Under the pieces are notes generated by a model. The model was not told the DNA's origin and did not search any database. It worked only from the letters and a program-made list of their open reading frames with translations. Below, one piece after another: positions 7,267 to 13,682 of a stretch of DNA of 38,301 bases. The stretch is from Atopobium sp. (lineage in GTDB: Bacteria > Actinomycetota > Coriobacteriia > Coriobacteriales > Atopobiaceae): positions 1 through 38,301 of the forward strand of contig JABZHP010000007.1 in assembly GCA_015258785.1 (NCBI GenBank), given 5' to 3'. The stretch's first letter is position 1, and each line of letters begins with the position of its first letter. The position numbers were made by a program, and so were the translations under genes.

Positions 7267-8271
7267 GTGCCAATGTCTAAGACCACTATCATTGACCTTG
7301 CAAAATTAGCAAATGTTTCTATTGCTACCGTTTCGAATTACCTTAACGGACACTTTGAAAAGATGTCCGAAGCAACTAAGCAACGTATCAAAAAAGCAAT
7401 CGAAAATACGGGATATATTCCAAGCGCCCAGGCTCAAGCAATGGTTAAGAAGAGCTCTGGAATTATTGCTGTTCTCATCCTGGACAACACTAATGCCTGG
7501 GCAGCTCAAATGACTAACGGTATTGAAGATGCTGCTCTTGAGGCTGGATATCAGACAATTATTTGCAATTCTCGTTTTGACCCCACGCTTGAAGCTGACT
7601 GGGTTGAGAAAATGCTTTCAATTGGAGCAGATGGCATGCTTATCCAGCCCACCAATCAATTCAGAGCGGTAGATAGACGAATTGCTAAAGTTGGAAAACC
7701 CGTTGTCTATTTTGACTGCGACCTTCTTGCCCTTAATACTTCCTGGATAAAAAGTAACCTCTACGACGGCGTTTATTCAGCAGCGTCGCACTGCGTTGAA
7801 CGCGGATACGAAAACTTTTTAATTATTGGTGGAGAGCCAAAAGGTCGTACCAGAATTGAACGAGAATCTGGCTTCACTGATGCTTTAGAGGCCTTACATA
7901 AACCTCATGAGCGTCTCACCATGGAGCAAAGTACGCTCTCTATCTCTGACATCACGCAATGGCTCAATAATCACATTCTTCCGTCAAAGAAAACGCTGGT
8001 ATTTGTGCCAAATCAATGGGCTCTTAAAAGTGTCTATAATGCCTTGCAATCCTACGAGACAGTAATTCCAAAGCAAGTTGGCCTGTTGGGATTCAACAAC
8101 ACTGATTGGACTGACCTGCCCGTTAAAAGCATCTCAACCATTGTCGAGCCTGTCTATGAAGAGGGCTACGCCGCTTGCAAGATGCTCCTTAAAAGAATCA
8201 AGGACCCCTCGCTTGAGCCCGATCACAAGCTGCTCACCTGCAAATTAAACTGGCTCAAATCAACCATCTAA
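7267..8271 (+). CDS. LacI-family transcriptional regulator
   Basis: The 334-residue protein has the LacI helix-turn-helix at its N-terminus (IIDLAKLANVSIATVSNYLNG, with the hinge region ending GYIPS). A periplasmic-binding-protein-like effector domain of about 270 residues follows. It should bind the palindromes at 7145-7195 and repress the PTS/GatZ-like operon until a sugar or sugar phosphate releases it. The start is uncertain: GTG at 7267 has GGTGA 5 bases upstream, while ATG at 7273 gives the more usual MSKTT beginning but a longer spacing. The effector domain has diverged from common annotated LacI proteins, so the ligand cannot be predicted beyond the operon context. A shared terminator follows the gene. 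Confidence 0.93.
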   Translation: MPMSKTTIIDLAKLANVSIATVSNYLNGHFEKMSEATKQRIKKAIENTGYIPSAQAQAMVKKSSGIIAVLILDNTNAWAAQMTNGIEDAALEAGYQTIICNSRFDPTLEADWVEKMLSIGADGMLIQPTNQFRAVDRRIAKVGKPVVYFDCDLLALNTSWIKSNLYDGVYSAASHCVERGYENFLIIGGEPKGRTRIERESGFTDALEALHKPHERLTMEQSTLSISDITQWLNNHILPSKKTLVFVPNQWALKSVYNALQSYETVIPKQVGLLGFNNTDWTDLPVKSISTIVEPVYEEGYAACKMLLKRIKDPSLEPDHKLLTCKLNWLKSTI

Positions 8272-8276
8272 CAAAA

Positions 8277-8306
8277 TGGCGAGAAGACCAACGGATCTTC
8301 TCGCCA
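8277..8306. terminator. bidirectional terminator from an inverted pair of the GCGAGAA motif
   Basis: Eleven-bp arms TGGCGAGAAGA and TCTTCTCGCCA enclose an 8-base loop. On the minus strand it is followed by TTTTGTT, terminating the ABC transporter operon. On the plus side it follows the LacI-type gene but has only weak T content. The arms nearly repeat those of the terminator at 1517-1556. Confidence 0.85.
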
Positions 8307-8331
8307 TACGTTACTGCTTTAACCAAAGCGC

Positions 8332-9411
8332 TTACAGAACGTGAACCTCATCTTTGGTGAAGTCAACAAAGGCGTGGTCACCAACGTTGTAAATCTTGTG
8401 GGTACGAGGATTGAAGTCCGTAATCTTGATGAGAGTATCGCCTACCATAACGTGGTAGTTCTGGTAGTGGCCCATGAATCGAGAAAGAACTACCTCACAG
8501 GCAAGTGTTCCCTCGTCAGCAAGGCGTGCAGACTCTGGACGAAGAACAATGCAGCATTCCTTACCCTTGTCCAGGTGAGAACATCCGCCGGCCTCAAACT
8601 CATGGCCCTCAAAGCAGCAAAGTGCAGTCTCAGAATCAAGCTTGTCTGCAATAGTCGCATGCAGGAAGTTTGACTCACCGATAAAGTCTGCAACAAACTC
8701 GTCTGCTGGGTGATAGTAAACCGTCTGAGGATCGCCAACCTGGTCCACAACACCCTTTTTCATAATGATGATGTTGTCTGAAAGTGCCATTGCCTCTGAC
8801 TGGTCATGTGTGACGTAGATGGCGGTAATACCAGCCTCCTGCTGAATACGACGGATCTCATTACGCATGTCAACGCGGAGCTTTGCGTCAAGGTTTGAAA
8901 GAGGCTCGTCGAAGAGGAGCACGCTTGGCTCAATAACCAGAGCACGAGCTAAAGCAACACGCTGCTGCTGACCACCAGAAAGCTGGTTGGTCATGCGCTC
9001 TTCCATGCCTTCAAGTCCAACAAGACCAAGGATGTGAAGGACCTTCTCGCGAATTACTGCCTTGTCCATTTTGCGAAGCTTGAGGCCATACGCAACATTG
9101 TCAAAGATGTTGTAGTGAGGAAGCAATGCATAGCTCTGGAACACCATGGCGGTATCGCGCTTGTTTGGAGTAAGCTCATCAATCTGCTCATCGCCGAGGA
9201 AAATCTTTCCCTCATCAGGGCTCTCAAAACCAGCAATCATACGCAGAATAGTGGTCTTTCCGCAGCCAGAAGGGCCAAGCAGCGTTACAAACTCGCCAGG
9301 AGCAATAGTGATGTTAGCGTCTTGAACTGCGTAGAAGTCTTTTCCAGTCTTCTGATCCTGATAAATCTTGGAAATGTGCTCAAGGCGAACGCCTTTTTTC
9401 TCTGTAGCCAT
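8332..9411 (-). CDS. ABC importer ATPase, Fe3+/polyamine (FbpC/PotA) type
   Basis: The 359-residue protein is the nucleotide-binding subunit of a binding-protein-dependent importer. Walker A GPSGCGKTT is near residue 48, the Q-loop FQSYALLPH near 90, the signature LSGGQQQRVALARAL near 143, Walker B VLLFDEPLSNLD, and the switch histidine in YVTHDQSEAMAL. The last 110 residues form a TOBE-type regulatory domain. The sequence groups with the CUT1/PotA/FbpC class used for ferric iron, spermidine, thiamine or phosphonates. The ATG at 9411 follows GGAG and begins 3 bases after the permease stop, so translation is probably coupled. It is the last gene of the operon, ahead of the hairpin terminator. 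Confidence 0.93.
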   Translation of the reverse strand: MATEKKGVRLEHISKIYQDQKTGKDFYAVQDANITIAPGEFVTLLGPSGCGKTTILRMIAGFESPDEGKIFLGDEQIDELTPNKRDTAMVFQSYALLPHYNIFDNVAYGLKLRKMDKAVIREKVLHILGLVGLEGMEERMTNQLSGGQQQRVALARALVIEPSVLLFDEPLSNLDAKLRVDMRNEIRRIQQEAGITAIYVTHDQSEAMALSDNIIIMKKGVVDQVGDPQTVYYHPADEFVADFIGESNFLHATIADKLDSETALCCFEGHEFEAGGCSHLDKGKECCIVLRPESARLADEGTLACEVVLSRFMGHYQNYHVMVGDTLIKITDFNPRTHKIYNVGDHAFVDFTKDEVHVL

Positions 9412-9414
9412 GTG

Positions 9415-11124
9415 TTACTCCTCCTTGAGTGCTCGGCTGGTGCCAAAGTGTTTGATGGCCCAATTCATAAGCAATACCGAGCCATAAGTAATAACAATCA
9501 GAATTGTTGCAAAGGCGCAGGCCATACCATATGAACCCTTACCAGCAAACTCATTAATCTGAACGGTGATGAGCAGGAACTCTGGTGTGACCAAGAGAAT
9601 AACTGCAGAAATTGCGGTGATGGAGCGGACAAACGCCGTTACCAAACCCGACAAGAACGAATCTTTAATCAGTGGCAGCGTAACGGTCATAAACACCGTA
9701 AAGCTGTCGGCGCCCATGTCGTATGCGGACTCTTCAATAGATTTATCAATCTGTCGAAGTGCCGAGATACCCGAGCGTGTTCCTGTAGGAAGCGAACGCA
9801 CGACAAAGACAATGATCAGGATAAGTCCCGTGCCATACAGGCCTTGCAAAAATCCTGTGTGCATAACACCACTTGAGAAACCGCGGATGTAGCCAACGCC
9901 CAAGACCGTACCAGGAACTGCCATGGCAAGCATGGATACAGCCTCGATAAAACCACGGCCACGGAAGCGACGTTTTACTACCAGATAAGAAATGATCATC
10001 GAAAGCAGAGCGGTGATTGGTGCTGCAATAAGCGAAAGCATAAACGAGTCGCTAAACGCCTGCAGACCGTGGTACTTGGTAAATACCTGCTCAAACCACT
10101 TTGTTGTTAAATCGTAATTAGAGCCCCAGGAACGAACAAACGAACCATAAGGAACGCAGAGGTACATGCCAATAACAAAGAGTGCGACTAGTGCGCAAAG
10201 AATGGTAAGTGGAATGCGAACAGAATTGTCTGTAATAAGCATCCTGGCTCGCGTTGCTTTGCCCGAAAGTGTAGATGTGCTCTTTGCTTCCAACACAAAC
10301 TTCTGAACAACAAACATGAGCAGCGTAATGGAAAGAAGAACAACAGCCATAGCGGCCGCGCCTTGCTTGTCGTACGCTCCTGTAATCTGCAGGTAGATAG
10401 TTGTTGCCAGGGTATCGTAGGAGCCACCAATAATCATTGGATTTGCAAAGTCTGCAATTGACTCAATAAATGAGACGAGAAAAGCGTTGCCTAAACCAGG
10501 CAAAATAAGAGGAAGTGTAACGCTGGTAAATACTTTCCAGCGGCTTGCACCCATATCACGTGCTGCTTCTTCAAGGGATGGGTCAATGTTTTTAAGCAGG
10601 CCCTTAAGCATCATGTAACACACAGGGAAAAACGACATAGTCTGGACAATAAAGATGCCCCAGAAGCCATAGATGTTGTTGTCAAAAATTCCTAAAAGAC
10701 CTCGAGTAATCAGGCCTTTCTTGCCAAACATCATAATCATGGAAAGAGAGAGAACAAATGGTGGAGAAACAACAGGAAGCATGGAAACCACGCGGAAAAG
10801 GCCTGTCATAAACTTTGTACGAAGCTTTACGTACACTTCAACATAGGCAAAAAGAAGACCAATAAGCGCTGATAAAATGCCTACTGCAAATCCAACCCTA
10901 AGGGTGTTGGTAATTGCATGGCTAAAGGAAGGCATGGCCAAGACGCGAGTAAAGACATCAAAGGTAACTCCGTTATCGGAGACTACAGAGTCAACCATAA
11001 GAATGGCAAGTGGATACAAAATAAAAAGGGTTAAGAAGGCGATAAGAACGACAATGGTCGTTATCAAAATTGGATCGCCAAGGAGCTTTTTTCGCTCAAG
11101 TTGAGCGCTCTGGGATTTTGCCAT
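9415..11124 (-). CDS. ABC importer permease, two fused membrane domains (FbpB/SfuB type)
   Basis: This 569-residue protein is a tandem of two permease domains, each with about six membrane segments. The two EAA-type loops that dock the ATPase are visible: EAARDMGASRWKVFTSVTLP near residue 180 and ESAYDMGADSFTVFMTVTLP near residue 470. Fusing both halves into one chain is characteristic of ferric-iron importers (FbpB, SfuB, AfuB) and of some phosphonate, thiamine and sugar-phosphate importers. The start ATG at 11124 has AGGA upstream. It sits between the binding-protein gene, with a long palindrome in the gap, and the ATPase gene. Function is firm as a permease; the substrate is open. Confidence 0.93.
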   Translation of the reverse strand: MAKSQSAQLERKKLLGDPILITTIVVLIAFLTLFILYPLAILMVDSVVSDNGVTFDVFTRVLAMPSFSHAITNTLRVGFAVGILSALIGLLFAYVEVYVKLRTKFMTGLFRVVSMLPVVSPPFVLSLSMIMMFGKKGLITRGLLGIFDNNIYGFWGIFIVQTMSFFPVCYMMLKGLLKNIDPSLEEAARDMGASRWKVFTSVTLPLILPGLGNAFLVSFIESIADFANPMIIGGSYDTLATTIYLQITGAYDKQGAAAMAVVLLSITLLMFVVQKFVLEAKSTSTLSGKATRARMLITDNSVRIPLTILCALVALFVIGMYLCVPYGSFVRSWGSNYDLTTKWFEQVFTKYHGLQAFSDSFMLSLIAAPITALLSMIISYLVVKRRFRGRGFIEAVSMLAMAVPGTVLGVGYIRGFSSGVMHTGFLQGLYGTGLILIIVFVVRSLPTGTRSGISALRQIDKSIEESAYDMGADSFTVFMTVTLPLIKDSFLSGLVTAFVRSITAISAVILLVTPEFLLITVQINEFAGKGSYGMACAFATILIVITYGSVLLMNWAIKHFGTSRALKEE

Positions 11125-11175
11125 GCTGGTCCTAACTCTGAAACACTAAACCTATACGCAAAGCTCTATGTGGAA

Positions 11176-11203
11176 CTGGGTAGGCAGAGATCTGCCTACC
11201 CAG
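11176..11203 (-). terminator. 26-of-28-base palindrome between binding-protein and permease genes
   Basis: CTGGGTAGGCAGA and its exact inverse TCTGCCTACCCAG are separated by two bases. The stem is strong but no T run follows on the minus strand. It probably protects the binding-protein transcript or partly stops transcription, giving more binding protein than permease, as in many ABC operons. Confidence 0.65.
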
Positions 11204-11263
11204 TATAATCTGCCACTCAGATCTTGAGCAACAGCATTGTTTAGTTGCTTATCCGCGTGGTGT

Positions 11264-12403
11264 TTACTCGGTCTTAAAGCGGCTGTCTCCGCCACCAAGT
11301 GCCTGCATAACGTCCTTGACATACTGCTCGGTGTTTTTCTTAGCGTCTTCGAAGTTGTAGTCCATAACGTTATTTGGATCAAGACCGTACTCAGTTGCAA
11401 TCTCAGGCTGCTTTGCGTCGTCAATTACCAGGAACTGGTAAGAGCCGTTCTTCTGAGCAAGATCGACGCAAGCTGGAGACAATGCATACTCAATCCAGAG
11501 CTTAGCTGCGTTTGGATGTGCAGCGCCCTTGAAGATTGCGGTTGCACCAACCTCGTATGATGCGCCAGAGCTTGGAATTTGAAGACCAACATTCTCATGC
11601 TCTTGGTCAACAATCTGATAAATACCATCGTGGAGCATACCAATTCCGATGGTGCACTCACCGGCTCCAATAGCCTTGGAAGGACCAGAGCCACTCTTGG
11701 TGTACTGAGCAATGTTCTTATCAAGGTCAACAAGATACTGAATACCCTGATCATGACCATATTTCTGAATAACAGTGTTGATAATCAACTTTGCGGTACC
11801 AGCAGTATTGTAGTTGGAAGACCAAATAAGACCCTTATATTTAGGATCAATAAGGTCCTTATAGTCCTGAGGCACGTCAAGCTTAAGACGCTGTAGCTCT
11901 TCCTTATCGTACAGAATTCCCAAAATACCCTTATAAATTCCGTACCAGTCTTTATTGGTACTCTTGAACTTATCGGAAATGAGGTGAGATGCATTCTTTG
12001 GTTCGTACTGCTCAAGAAGACCCTTTGAGGAGGTGACATTGTAAGGATCGGTTGTGCCACCAAACCAAACGTCTGCTGATGGATGGCCGTTCTCTTCCTC
12101 AATCTTTGCAGCAACCTCGCCAGTTGACAGGCGCTGTGCCTGAACATCAATACCATACAGACTCTTGAAGTTGGCGCAAACTGCGTTTAGATATTCCTCT
12201 TCGCAGGAGCCGTAAACAATAAGCTTACCTTCTTCTTTTGCAGCCTTTACTAGCTCTTCTGGAGCACCAACAGTGTCTGTAGAGTTGGTGTCAGATTCTT
12301 TCTTCTCACCAGCGTCTGAATCAGACTTTTTGCAGGCAGTGATACCCAAACCTGCTACAACTGCACTTACACCAAAAAAGTTACGACGCGTAAGATTTGA
12401 CAT
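11264..12403 (-). CDS. ABC importer substrate-binding lipoprotein (Fe3+/FbpA-like)
   Basis: The 379-residue protein has an export signal containing TRRNFFGVSA, a twin-arginine-type motif (Arg6-Arg7). A hydrophobic stretch follows, and a lipobox Ile-Thr-Ala-Cys24. It should therefore be a lipid-anchored extracellular binding protein, perhaps exported folded by Tat. After a Ser/Asp/Glu-rich linker comes LVKAAKEEGKLIVYGSCEEEYLNAV, the usual entry of FbpA/AfuA-type type II binding proteins. I chose ATG at 12403 because an upstream in-frame start would put the signal 25 residues inside. Substrate candidates are ferric iron, a phosphonate, or sugar phosphates as reported for an AfuA. I cannot tell which. 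First gene of the operon. Confidence 0.9.
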   Translation of the reverse strand: MSNLTRRNFFGVSAVVAGLGITACKKSDSDAGEKKESDTNSTDTVGAPEELVKAAKEEGKLIVYGSCEEEYLNAVCANFKSLYGIDVQAQRLSTGEVAAKIEEENGHPSADVWFGGTTDPYNVTSSKGLLEQYEPKNASHLISDKFKSTNKDWYGIYKGILGILYDKEELQRLKLDVPQDYKDLIDPKYKGLIWSSNYNTAGTAKLIINTVIQKYGHDQGIQYLVDLDKNIAQYTKSGSGPSKAIGAGECTIGIGMLHDGIYQIVDQEHENVGLQIPSSGASYEVGATAIFKGAAHPNAAKLWIEYALSPACVDLAQKNGSYQFLVIDDAKQPEIATEYGLDPNNVMDYNFEDAKKNTEQYVKDVMQALGGGDSRFKTE

Positions 12404-12602
12404 AAGAACTCTTTTCTCTCCTTGTGGTTTTCCACAGTGCCAATGAAAAGAACATACTCTTGTGTAAATCCTACTCATGTTTGTTGTAAAAACATGTAAC
12501 TATTCGATAAGTGGGTAAAAATAACGGTCATCGGTATGTTTTATGGCGCAACCGCGTCTTTTGCGTCTTTCATGAGTGCTATTTTGAAAAATAACTAGCA
12601 AA

Positions 12603-12629
12603 AAGGCCAGGGACAAAATCCCTGGCCTT
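12603..12629 (-). terminator. terminator after tRNA-Ala
   Basis: Ten-bp arms AAGGCCAGGG and CCCTGGCCTT with a 7-base loop. On the minus strand the stem ends in TTTTTGC, a standard intrinsic terminator 8 bases beyond the tRNA-Ala CCA. The stretch 12404-12602 upstream of the ABC operon holds no gene and presumably its promoter, which I could not pin down. Confidence 0.9.
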
Positions 12630-12636
12630 GAACATT

Positions 12637-12712
12637 TGGTGGAGAATAGGGGGATCGAACCCCTGACCTCAGGCTTGCAAAGCCCGCGCTCTCCCAGCTG
12701 AGCTAATTCCCC
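12637..12712 (-). tRNA. tRNA-Ala(TGC)
   Basis: Minus-strand reading gives GGGGAATTAGCTCAGCTGGG, an anticodon stem CGGGC/GCCTG with loop TTTGCAA (anticodon TGC), a T-arm with GTTCGAT, and an encoded CCA. The 76-base gene decodes GCN alanine codons. It lies downstream of tRNA-Ile(GAT). This Ile-Ala pair is often found inside rRNA operons but here has no rRNA beside it. Confidence 0.97.
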
Positions 12713-12719
12713 GTACTGG

Positions 12720-12783
12720 CTTCTGGTTGGGCCCAGAAGGTTTTAATAATCACCCCAACGGCGACTCGGCTAACGTTGGGGTG
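12720..12783 (-). terminator. two hairpins between tRNA-Ile and tRNA-Ala
   Basis: A 10-bp stem (CACCCCAACG with CGTTGGGGTG, 12751-12783) follows tRNA-Ile on the minus strand and runs into ATTATTAAAA. A 7-bp stem (CTTCTGG/CCAGAAG, 12720-12739) sits just before tRNA-Ala. They may terminate or help process a tRNA-Ile/tRNA-Ala transcript. Confidence 0.6.
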
Positions 12784-12800
12784 ACTATTGTCACATAAAG

Positions 12801-12877
12801 TGGTGGGCCTGACAAGGTTTGAACTTGTGACCTCCCGGTTATCAGCCGGACGCTCTGACCAACTGAGCTACAGGCCC
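12801..12877 (-). tRNA. tRNA-Ile(GAT)
   Basis: The 77-base minus-strand gene has acceptor GGGCCTG/CAGGCCC, D-arm GTAGCTCAGTTGG, an anticodon loop with GAT inside CCGGCTGATAACCGG, T-loop GTTCAAA, and an encoded CCA. It decodes AUC and AUU. Confidence 0.97.
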
Positions 12878-13030
12878 AACGCAGGGAAAAATAATACCTC
12901 CATAATTCTCATAGGTCAACACTTTTTTTGTTTTGTTTTAAAGTTTCTTGAAACTGGGTATGAAAGCAGAACAGAGAGTCGTAGACTATCTGCCCAAAGA
13001 TTGATAAAAGACGTGCTATTTGGAGTATTT

Positions 13031-13537
13031 GTGTCGCTGAAGCGTATGGACATACAGACAGTTGTTGTTGGAGGAGGACCTATCTCTTCCGTAATTGTTC
13101 TGCGTCTTCATGACCCGCGTGGCGTCTCTTCTTTAAGTCTTCCTATCAAAATTGGCAACATTGAGGCATCTGCTATCAGCCTAGGTATTGATCAAGAATC
13201 TACCGAGAGACCTCTGACACATGACCTTCTCCGCTCCGTTCTTGATTCTTTAGATGCAGATATTAAAAGCGTGCGCATTGTAGGCGTCCGCGGCACCACG
13301 TTCTTCTCGCAAATTGAGCTCATCTCTAAAGAGGGAGAGCATATTTACGTGGACGCTCGTCCGTCCGATGCAATTGCGCTGGCAGTAAGAACAAACGCTC
13401 CCATCTTTGCTGACGAGAACGTTCTAGAAATTGCTGCCGCTCCAGACTTTACTGATGTCGAGAAGGACGTTCAGGCCCAAGAGCTTGAGGATTTCCACCA
13501 GTTTATTGAGGATGTCTCTCCTGAGGATTTCTCATAA
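13031..13537 (+). CDS. bifunctional nuclease-like protein (DUF151)
   Basis: The 168-residue protein matches the DUF151 fold: PIKIGNIEASAISLGI near residue 45, then RPLTHDLLRSVLDSLDADIKSVRIVGV, and the conserved DARPSDAIALAVRTNAPIFADENVLE. This family includes a plant nuclease with RNase and DNase activity and many actinobacterial homologues of unclear role. I favour GTG at 13031 because GGAG lies 5 bases upstream; ATG at 13046 is the alternative. The open frame extends further upstream but would overlap tRNA-Ile and is not real. The acidic C-terminal tail ends at EDFS. The gene is convergent with gyrA and shares its terminator region. Confidence 0.9.
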   Translation: MSLKRMDIQTVVVGGGPISSVIVLRLHDPRGVSSLSLPIKIGNIEASAISLGIDQESTERPLTHDLLRSVLDSLDADIKSVRIVGVRGTTFFSQIELISKEGEHIYVDARPSDAIALAVRTNAPIFADENVLEIAAAPDFTDVEKDVQAQELEDFHQFIEDVSPEDFS

Positions 13538-13627
13538 GTCCTGCTTTAGAGCGAGTTTTTAAACAACTGACTTATCTTTTATATAAAAATCATTACCGTT
13601 AGCGCGCTGATTTTCTCGGTAAACGAA

Positions 13628-13659
13628 AAGAGCTCAGGAGAATTACCTCCTGAGCTCTT
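13628..13659 (-). terminator. terminator of the gyrB-gyrA operon
   Basis: Thirteen-bp arms AAGAGCTCAGGAG and CTCCTGAGCTCTT enclose a 6-base loop. On the minus strand they are followed by TTCG after TT, giving TTTTCG, a moderate T run. It may serve both gyrA and the convergent DUF151 gene. Confidence 0.85.
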
Positions 13660-13682
13660 CAAATTACGTATAGCTGAAATGC

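Noticed and set aside
12427..12435. TTTTCCACA as a DnaA box
   Set aside because: Isolated, more than 10 kb from the origin, in the leader of the ABC operon; another copy is in the coding region of the GHKL gene.
12788..13030. N-terminal extension of the DUF151 gene
   Set aside because: It would overlap tRNA-Ile on the other strand and has no family resemblance; GTG 13031 has a proper ribosome site.
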